This document shows positions 57,977 through 64,000 of a stretch of 64,000 nt of DNA, piece by piece. A program made the position numbers and the translations under genes. Position 1 is the stretch's first letter, and each line of letters begins with the position of its first letter. The notes beneath the pieces were generated by a model. It was not told where the DNA came from. It made no database searches and saw nothing but the letters and a program-made list of their open reading frames with translations. The stretch is from Acetobacter cibinongensis (GTDB lineage: Bacteria; Pseudomonadota; Alphaproteobacteria; Acetobacterales; Acetobacteraceae): assembly GCF_000963925.1 (NCBI RefSeq), contig NZ_BAMV01000017.1:62001-126000 (forward strand). Direction: 5' to 3'.

Positions 57977-58774
57977 TTACGCTGTTCTCCTCTTAATTTC
58001 CGCTGCCAGAGCACGATAAGAGGCAGCACCACTTGCCCGTGGGTCATAGCTCATAACGGGTTGACCATAGCTTTGCGCTTCAGAGATACGGATATTCCGA
58101 GGGATAACAGTCTCAAGCACATCATCCCCAAAGAAGCTCCGGGCATCTGCCCCGACCAATTCCGAAAGATTGTTCCGGCGGTCATACATAGTGAGCACAA
58201 TCCCCGTGATAACGAGAGACGGATTAAGCTTCTTTTTGACCCGGTCAATTGTTTTAACCAGGTGCCCCAACCCTTCCAGTGCAAAAAACTCACACTGCAA
58301 GGGGGCCAGTACACCGTTGGCAGCCACAAGAGCATTCAATGTCAGCAGGCTCAGGCTGGGGGGGCAATCAATAATGATATAATCGTGGTTTTCAGCCAGG
58401 GTCGCCAAGGCTGTGCGGAGCCGATTTTCACGCCCCTCTTCATCAACCAGTTCAATCTCAGCCCCGACCAATTCCGTATTGGCCGCTATGACTGAGAGGT
58501 TTTCAATTTCTGTCGGTTGAAGGAGTTCTATTGCTGGCTTTTCCTGCATCAGCAGAGAGTAGGATCCACCCTGCCGCGCATCATAACCAACACCAAGCCC
58601 TGTAGAGGCGTTTCCCTGCGGGTCCATATCGACCAGAATGACGCGCTTTCCGTCTTCTGCCAACGCGGCTGCCACATTGATAGCTGTTGTGGTTTTACCC
58701 ACCCCACCCTTCTGGTTGGCCACGGCCAGCACAAAACATTTTCTGGTTGTTTTATTCGTTTTAGACACGGTCAA
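57977..58774 (-). CDS. parA: Chromosome-partitioning ATPase ParA
   Basis: 265 residues with the deviant Walker [15 protein letters not shown], Walker A' motif [11 protein letters not shown] and Walker [12 protein letters not shown]. MinD/Soj-type ATPase that moves ParB-parS complexes over the nucleoid. The start overlaps the rsmG stop by 14 bp and the gene ends 1 bp before parB. Confidence 0.96.
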   Translation of the reverse strand: MTVSKTNKTTRKCFVLAVANQKGGVGKTTTAINVAAALAEDGKRVILVDMDPQGNASTGLGVGYDARQGGSYSLLMQEKPAIELLQPTEIENLSVIAANTELVGAEIELVDEEGRENRLRTALATLAENHDYIIIDCPPSLSLLTLNALVAANGVLAPLQCEFFALEGLGHLVKTIDRVKKKLNPSLVITGIVLTMYDRRNNLSELVGADARSFFGDDVLETVIPRNIRISEAQSYGQPVMSYDPRASGAASYRALAAEIKRRTA

Positions 58775-59336
58775 GATTGCTCACTTCAAGAATCACCCCA
58801 TCATGGCTGGTTATACTGGGGTGAATAGAAACATCCATGTGCCAGCAGCGTCGAGCCTCGGTCAACTCATCCTCAGCCTGCTGGCCTTTAAGAAAAATGG
58901 CTTTTCCGCCCTTGGCCAACAGTGGAGCAGTCCACTCCAGCAGTTTTGGAAGGGCGGCCAATGCACGGGCGGTTACCACGGGGGCAGGCGCAATGTCAGC
59001 TCGCTCGATGCGTTCAGCCAGAACAGTTATCGGTGCCTGCGTAACGCGTGCAGCCTCCCGCAGGAAGGTTGCCTTACGTTGGTCTGACTCAATCAGTGTG
59101 CCCGGCACATTGGTTGCAATGGCCGTGACAATACCCGGAAAGCCACCGCCTGAACCAATATCAATAAACTGCTTTACCCCTGCCACCAGAGGGGCAATTT
59201 GCAAGCTGTCCTTGACGTGACGGTCCCACACAAAAGGAATATCCCGCCCTGATACCAGATTGATACGTGGGTTCCACTTTTGCAGCAGGGCTACAAAGGC
59301 CTCTAACCGCTCCTGTGTTTCACGTGAAACGTCCAT
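58761..59336 (-). CDS. rsmG: 16S rRNA (guanine-527-N7) methyltransferase RsmG
   Basis: 191 residues: N-terminal helices, then the SAM-binding [13 protein letters not shown] motif and [15 protein letters not shown]. It methylates G527 of 16S rRNA. The first codons (VSRET) are formed by a parS site. It lies in the conserved mnmE-mnmG-rsmG-parAB order. Confidence 0.95.
   Translation of the reverse strand: MDVSRETQERLEAFVALLQKWNPRINLVSGRDIPFVWDRHVKDSLQIAPLVAGVKQFIDIGSGGGFPGIVTAIATNVPGTLIESDQRKATFLREAARVTQAPITVLAERIERADIAPAPVVTARALAALPKLLEWTAPLLAKGGKAIFLKGQQAEDELTEARRCWHMDVSIHPSITSHDGVILEVSNLDRV
59316..59331. promoter_or_regulatory. parS site in the rsmG start region
   Basis: TGTTTCACGTGAAACG matches the consensus palindrome at 15 of 16 positions. 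It encodes rsmG residues 3-7. Confidence 0.9.
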
Positions 59337-59353
59337 ACTCTCCCCTGATCGGC

Positions 59354-61225
59354 TTAGTGTGACACGCGCTGCCGCACATGCGCCAGAATAGCCACGAGGG
59401 CTGAGGGTGTTATACCCGGTATTCTCTGCGCTGCACTAAAATTCTCGGGCTTTGCAGTTTCAAGTTTTTCCTGCATCTCCGCGCTCAACCCGCCAATTGC
59501 TTTAAAGCTGATCCCTGCCGGGAAACGTATTTCACTTTCAGCTTCAAGCTGTTTGATCTCGCGCTTCTGCCTTGCAAGGTAGCCTTTGTAGCGGGCTTCC
59601 GTGGTGACAAAATGACTAACACGCGGGGGCACCATTGCAAACCATGGTGCAAGCTCTTTCAGGCTTTCCTCACCCACACCATATCCCAGAATCTCCAGTA
59701 AGCTCCGGCGGCGACCATCCTGAGCTACCCTTACCCCAGCCTGCAACAGAACCTGCGGTTGCCAGCTTTCCTGCTCTGCTTTTTCTGTCACCTGCTTAAT
59801 AGCGGCGCAGTCCTGTTCAAAAACAGACTGCCGCTCAGCACCCACGCATCCCCACTCCACACCAATTTGGGTCAGCCGCATGTCAGCATTATCAGCCCGC
59901 AAAGTCAGCCTGTATTCTGCTCTGGACGTAAACATACGGTAAGGCTCGCTCACGCCTTGGGTGGTCAGGTCATCTACCATAACCCCGATATAGGCCTTCC
60001 CACGATCAAGGGTAACAGCCTGTTGCCCGCCTGCCCGTCTGGCTGCGTTCACGCCTGCCAGAAGGCCTTGTGCGCCTGCCTCTTCATAGCCAGTCGTGCC
60101 ATTAATCTGGCCTGCGAGAAAGAGATTAGGGCATTTTCTTAACTCAAGAGATGTCGTCAGTTCTCGTGGGTCAACATAATCATATTCCACCGCATAACCG
60201 GGCTGAGCGATGACCGCGTGTTCAAGACCCGGAATAGCATGGATCATTTCTTCCTGAACATCGGCAGGAAGACTTGTGGAAATCCCATTTGGGTAAATGA
60301 GATCACCGCCCTCATGGTCTGGTAGCGCTTCTGGCTCAAGAAAGATTTGATGGCTGGTTTTTTCCGCAAACCGAACCACTTTATCCTCAATTGACGGGCA
60401 ATACCGTGGCCCTCTGCCTGAAATCGCACCACCATATACAGCAGAAAGATTAATATTTCTTCTTATTATATCATGTGTTTTTTCGTTTGTAGCTGTAATG
60501 CCGCAAACAAGCTGGGGGTTTGTAATACTCTGCGTCAAACGGCTAAACGGTTCTGGAATTGCATCCCCACGGTCTTCCGCCAAGGATGCCCAGTCAATCG
60601 ATTTTTTCAATAAGCGTGCAGGTGTGCCTGTTTTTAGCCGACTAACCGCAAGCCCCAACTTCCGAAGCCTCTGCGCGAGCGCAACCGCTGGTTGTTCGCC
60701 CACTCTTCCTGCCGGTTGGGATTTATGCCCAATGTGAATAACTCCACCCAGAAAGGTTCCTGTGGTCAGGACGACCGCCCCTGAGCGATAGGCCGTGCCA
60801 TCTTCACACACGACCCCTTCCACTGCGCCCTGATCGTTGCACAACAGGTCTCCTACAGCACCTTCTGCACACTCCAGATTAGGGGTTTCAGCAAGAAGTT
60901 CTTGCACCGCTTTTTTATAAAGGTAGCGGTCAGCCTGTGCCCGTGGCCCCTGAACCGCTGGCCCCTTTGAACGGTTGAGCAGCTTAAAGTGAATGCCTGC
61001 ACGGTCAGCCGCGCGGGCCATAATGCCGTCCAGCGCGTCTATTTCCCGCACCAGATGACCTTTACCAATGCCACCAATAGCCGGGTTGCAGGACATGGCC
61101 CCGACTGTGCTTTTGTGATGTGTCAGCAAAAGGGTGCGGGCACCACATCGGGCAGCCGCCGCAGCAGCCTCGCACCCGGCATGGCCGCCACCCACAACAA
61201 TCACATCATAAAAACGGTTCATCAT
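59354..61225 (-). CDS. mnmG: tRNA uridine-34 modification enzyme MnmG (GidA)
   Basis: 623 residues, full length. The FAD-binding [18 protein letters not shown] start and [26 protein letters not shown], both family hallmarks, are partly quoted here as [10 protein letters not shown] and [13 protein letters not shown]. The C-terminal GidA-associated helical domain is present. With MnmE it installs the cmnm5 group at wobble uridines. A Met-Met start is seen and the second Met could be the initiator. Confidence 0.96.
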   Translation of the reverse strand: MMNRFYDVIVVGGGHAGCEAAAAAARCGARTLLLTHHKSTVGAMSCNPAIGGIGKGHLVREIDALDGIMARAADRAGIHFKLLNRSKGPAVQGPRAQADRYLYKKAVQELLAETPNLECAEGAVGDLLCNDQGAVEGVVCEDGTAYRSGAVVLTTGTFLGGVIHIGHKSQPAGRVGEQPAVALAQRLRKLGLAVSRLKTGTPARLLKKSIDWASLAEDRGDAIPEPFSRLTQSITNPQLVCGITATNEKTHDIIRRNINLSAVYGGAISGRGPRYCPSIEDKVVRFAEKTSHQIFLEPEALPDHEGGDLIYPNGISTSLPADVQEEMIHAIPGLEHAVIAQPGYAVEYDYVDPRELTTSLELRKCPNLFLAGQINGTTGYEEAGAQGLLAGVNAARRAGGQQAVTLDRGKAYIGVMVDDLTTQGVSEPYRMFTSRAEYRLTLRADNADMRLTQIGVEWGCVGAERQSVFEQDCAAIKQVTEKAEQESWQPQVLLQAGVRVAQDGRRRSLLEILGYGVGEESLKELAPWFAMVPPRVSHFVTTEARYKGYLARQKREIKQLEAESEIRFPAGISFKAIGGLSAEMQEKLETAKPENFSAAQRIPGITPSALVAILAHVRQRVSH

Positions 61226-61246
61226 ATCCCGCCTTTTTCAAAAAAC

Positions 61247-62569
61247 TTATTTGCCAATGCAAAACTGCCCGAACACAGCATCTAACAAATCTTCCACACC
61301 AACATGTCCGGTCACACGCCCCAGGGCGCGCATGGCAAGGCGAAGTTCCTCCCCACGCATTTCCGGCCAATCCTGTGCTAAAGCCGCCTGCAAACAGGCA
61401 ACCGCCTCCTGCACACCGGCTTTATGGCGTGCACGTGTTAACAACGGAGCGCCGAAAGAAGACCGCGCTGTCAAAGCCTCAACTTTCTGTTCAAGCAGTT
61501 GACGCAATGCCTCAAGCCCTTCGCCTGACTGAAGGCTAATGGGCACTACTGTCTCCCCTAGCACTTTTGCCGGCACAGGCCCAAGGTCTGTTTTGTTACC
61601 TATGAGTACGGCGCCCGGAAATATGGTTTTTGGCTGATCATCCGCAGGGAACATCTGCAATACGCAATCGGCCTGTTTCACGTGAAACAGCGCACGCTTC
61701 ACACCCTCAGCTTCTATCGCGTCCTCAGTTTCGCGCATGCCGGCAGTATCTACAAATGTTACACGCACCCCTGCAAGGCTACCGTTGACCTCAATGGCAT
61801 CTCGCGTCGTCCCGGCTACGGGAGAAACAATAGCCGCGTCACGGTCCGCAAGCCAATTCAACAGGCTGGATTTGCCTGCATTTGGAGGGCCTGCGATAGC
61901 AAATACCACACCGCGCCGGATACGCTCCCCGCGTTCCCCTTCCCGAATATGGGTCTGCATGGCGTTAATCAGGGTGTTAATTTCTGTCAGTAAACCTTGC
62001 TCGACTTCGGGGGGAAGGTCTTCGTCCGGAAAGTCAATCAGGGCTTCCTGATGCGCCAGAACATGCTTAAGCCTGTCAGCCCAGTTCTGATAGAGTTTGC
62101 TCAAAACACCGTCTGACTGAGCTAGCGCCAGTTTGCGCTGGCTCTCTGTTTCCGCTTCAACAAGGTCCGCAATCCCCTCAGCTTCAACAAGGTCCATACG
62201 GCCATTCGTGAAGGCTCTACGGGTGAATTCGCCTGGTTCTGCAGGTCGTGCTCCGTAGGCAACAAGGGCTTCTGCTACCGCTTTAATAACCGCAGGGCCT
62301 GCATGAAGATGAAGTTCAAAACCGTCTTCACCCGTATAACTCTTCGGGCCGGGAAACCACAGGACGAGCGCTTCATCTAGCAAGTTTTCCTTTGTACCTG
62401 CATCCTGCCAGAGCTTACGCAGCGCCGCATGGCGGGGCGGGGGCACATCCCCACACAGGCGTGTCAGCAGGTTTTTACTCTCTGCTCCACTCACACGCAT
62501 TACGGCAATGGCGGCACGCCCCAAGCCGGTGGAAAGTGCAAAAATGGTTCCTTCGTTTTCATATCCCAT
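61247..62569 (-). CDS. mnmE: tRNA modification GTPase MnmE (TrmE)
   Basis: 440 residues. An N-terminal tetrahydrofolate-binding domain (about 1-120) precedes a helical domain. The inserted G domain has [20 protein letters not shown] and NKTD. The C-terminal CIGK motif (Cys437) is needed for modification. It partners MnmG, 21 bp downstream. A perfect parS lies inside the gene. Confidence 0.96.
   Translation of the reverse strand: MGYENEGTIFALSTGLGRAAIAVMRVSGAESKNLLTRLCGDVPPPRHAALRKLWQDAGTKENLLDEALVLWFPGPKSYTGEDGFELHLHAGPAVIKAVAEALVAYGARPAEPGEFTRRAFTNGRMDLVEAEGIADLVEAETESQRKLALAQSDGVLSKLYQNWADRLKHVLAHQEALIDFPDEDLPPEVEQGLLTEINTLINAMQTHIREGERGERIRRGVVFAIAGPPNAGKSSLLNWLADRDAAIVSPVAGTTRDAIEVNGSLAGVRVTFVDTAGMRETEDAIEAEGVKRALFHVKQADCVLQMFPADDQPKTIFPGAVLIGNKTDLGPVPAKVLGETVVPISLQSGEGLEALRQLLEQKVEALTARSSFGAPLLTRARHKAGVQEAVACLQAALAQDWPEMRGEELRLAMRALGRVTGHVGVEDLLDAVFGQFCIGK
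61674..61689. promoter_or_regulatory. Perfect parS site inside mnmE
   Basis: TGTTTCACGTGAAACA, 16 of 16 to the consensus palindrome. It encodes the FHVKQ segment of MnmE. Confidence 0.95.
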
Positions 62570-62811
62570 CAGTGCATTACTCCTTCCACATGGTGGTTAT
62601 TGTCATTTCTGTATGCGCTTTGCTGCGGTTGTTCTACCTTGCGTGCAAAGCGTGCAGGAATGTGTGTCGAGCGGGTTCTAAAACAGAATAAGGCTCAGGC
62701 GTAGCCCTTAAATGGTCACATACATAGCCTCGCATTAAAGCATGGTCTTAATGGGTACGTCCTCCTACTATAGGCGCCATACTTATTTTTCCTTTTACGG
62801 ACCAATCTGCC

Positions 62812-63279
62812 ATGCCTCAGCTCTCACTTCATTCCCCACTCGGGCCACTCACTTTGTCAGAAGAAGATGGTAAGATCATTTCTCTTGATTGGGGCTGGGG
62901 CCGGGACCAGACGGAAACACCATTGCTGTGTGACGCACGGGACTGGCTGGACAAATGGTTTGATGACCCCAAAGCCCTTGGGGCATGTCCCTTCCCTCTG
63001 GAGGCCTTTGGCACACCCTACCAGCAAAAAGTATGGGCTGCCTTGTGTGCCATCCCGGTAGGGACAGTCACGACATATCAGGCCCTTGCCCACTCTGTGG
63101 GTGGTAGCGCCCGCTCTGTTGGGCAGGCCGTGGGCCGCAACCCTATTCCCATTCTTATACCATGCCACCGTGTTGTGGCGCGGCATGGGCTTGGCGGGTA
63201 TTCTGGCGATGGTGGCGTTGATGATAAAAAGTGGCTTCTTGCCCTTGAAGAAGCCACCCTGCCATCTTTCAAAAAATGA
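62812..63279 (+). CDS. ogt: Methylated-DNA-protein cysteine methyltransferase (Ogt)
   Basis: 155 residues. Active-site motif IPCHRVV with Cys118, preceded by the helix RSVGQAVGRNP and the TTYQALA wing. It transfers alkyl groups from O6-alkylguanine to itself. It lacks an AdaA-type regulatory domain, so it is a stand-alone Ogt-type enzyme. Confidence 0.94.
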   Translation: MPQLSLHSPLGPLTLSEEDGKIISLDWGWGRDQTETPLLCDARDWLDKWFDDPKALGACPFPLEAFGTPYQQKVWAALCAIPVGTVTTYQALAHSVGGSARSVGQAVGRNPIPILIPCHRVVARHGLGGYSGDGGVDDKKWLLALEEATLPSFKK

Positions 63280-63294
63280 TCTTTGAGCGGGGTT

Positions 63295-64000
63295 TTATTT
63301 CCCGCTTATCCCTCGTGCTGCGGTGCCTGCGGCCTCTACTGGCACAACAATGCCGTCTTCCGGCAGGGCCTGTATTTCTGTTTTAACCTTGCCCACAAAA
63401 CTATTATCGCCGCGATTAATGTCTGGAATAACGTGATCCGGGTCCAGTATAGCGGAGCGTATGGCCTGCCGCCCTGGCACTATGAGGCTCACCTCGTTTT
63501 TCTGATACCACGCCTCTGTTGGGATCGTGGTGCGGGTGGTGCTTCCATCCGCCCATGTCACTGCCAGTACGACTGGCAACGGTAACCAGCCTTTATTAAA
63601 CACATGCACAACGGTGCTGTGGGCGGGATCATTTTTCACAGAAGCAACGGCACCCACTGCATAGTCGGGGGCCCAGTTTTTGAAATACCATCCCCGCCAG
63701 AACCAAGACAGATTTTCTCCCCCCTCACTTTCCATAACACGGAAAAAGTCGGACGGTGTTGGGTGTTTATAGGCCCACAGGGCAATATACTGCCTGAAGG
63801 CATGGTCAAAACGCTCTGGCCCCAGAATCTGCTCCCGCAGTAATTTCAGCCCGTAGGCACCCTTGAAGTAGGTTATGCTGTGGCGGTATTTTTCAGGGAT
63901 AAGGTCAGCCTCAGTCATCAGGCTTGGCGCGGCGGGGTCCTGCAAAACAGGCACAATATCGTCAGCCGGGTTACCCGTTTTGGGGGCAAACTCCACATCC
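63295..64000 (-). CDS. M1-family (aminopeptidase-like) metallopeptidase, C-terminal part
   Basis: The open frame continues past the right edge, so only the last 234 codons are visible. The segment YFKGAYGLKLLREQILGPERF and SFFRVMESEGGENLSWFWRGWYF (here in part: SWFWRGWYF) match the helical region after the zinc site in M1 peptidases of the DUF3458-free bacterial type. A beta-sandwich with TWADGSTTRTTIP follows. The HExxH zinc motif would lie outside the window, so the catalytic state is unknown. A weak AGCGGG/CCCGCT hairpin at the stop may end transcription. Confidence 0.78.
   Translation of the reverse strand, partial: DVEFAPKTGNPADDIVPVLQDPAAPSLMTEADLIPEKYRHSITYFKGAYGLKLLREQILGPERFDHAFRQYIALWAYKHPTPSDFFRVMESEGGENLSWFWRGWYFKNWAPDYAVGAVASVKNDPAHSTVVHVFNKGWLPLPVVLAVTWADGSTTRTTIPTEAWYQKNEVSLIVPGRQAIRSAILDPDHVIPDINRGDNSFVGKVKTEIQALPEDGIVVPVEAAGTAARGISGK

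Overview
The window looks like a chromosomal segment of an acetic acid bacterium (Alphaproteobacteria, Acetobacteraceae, Acetobacter-like). This is inferred from the moderately high GC content, the gene orders tolQRAB-pal-cpoB-tilS, ruvCAB-ybgC and mnmE-mnmG-rsmG-parA-parB, the twin-arginine-type leader on TolB, a UbiM-like hydroxylase and generally alphaproteobacterial protein flavour. No rRNA is present. Three chromosomal tRNAs are seen: Gln(TTG), Gly(GCC) and Lys(CTT).

Layout. 0-12 kb (minus strand): start of tilS at the left edge, then the Tol-Pal envelope system (cpoB, pal, tolB, tolA, tolR, tolQ), ybgC, the Holliday-junction genes ruvB/ruvA/ruvC, a YebC regulator and secA. 12-25 kb: a periplasmic parvulin, argJ, an RDD membrane protein, a large MscS-type channel overlapping a 2OG-Fe dioxygenase, small exported or membrane proteins, a DnaJ-type co-chaperone preceded by a 58-residue ORF, ubiK, a YbjN protein, proC, a TetR-like protein, tRNA-Gln, an MFS exporter and HU. 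25-34 kb: a surface-glycan locus with an RgpF-like protein, two very large multidomain glycosyltransferases, and between them a cysteine-free, Asn/Gly/Thr/Ser-rich beta-repeat protein that is probably secreted. 34-44.6 kb: tRNA-Gly, nadE, a his cluster (hisB, hisH, an in-frame acetyltransferase-HisA fusion, hisF, hisE), hinT, a nitroreductase, ubiM, a DUF4186 gene and galE.

44.8-56.95 kb is a 12.2-kb integrated element in tRNA-Lys(CTT), bounded by a perfect 58-bp direct repeat. It carries a P4-type tyrosine integrase, a cargo zone (PemK/MazF-like toxin and a strikingly AT-rich zinc-ribbon/HEPN protein), a Xre-type repressor divergent from a run of overlapping early genes (two paralogous Tat-leader proteins, unknown proteins, an AlpA-like regulator), a Toprim primase, a DUF927 helicase-like ATPase, and a serine resolvase behind an array of inverted repeats that looks like a res site. 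It has no capsid, terminase or conjugation genes, so it resembles a phage satellite or integrative mobilisable island that replicates after excision. Both ends carry mirror-image GGTGTAACA arrays and a shared 32-bp subterminal repeat; on circularisation these would flank attP as recombinase arms.

57-64 kb: partition and translation-fidelity genes parB, parA, rsmG, mnmG and mnmE (with two parS sites embedded in rsmG and mnmE), an O6-alkylguanine methyltransferase, and the C-terminal part of an M1-type peptidase cut by the window edge.

The most novel material is the tRNA-Lys island (HEPN cargo, paired Tat-leader proteins, attP-arm architecture), the acetyltransferase-HisA fusion and the glycosyltransferase/beta-repeat protein locus.
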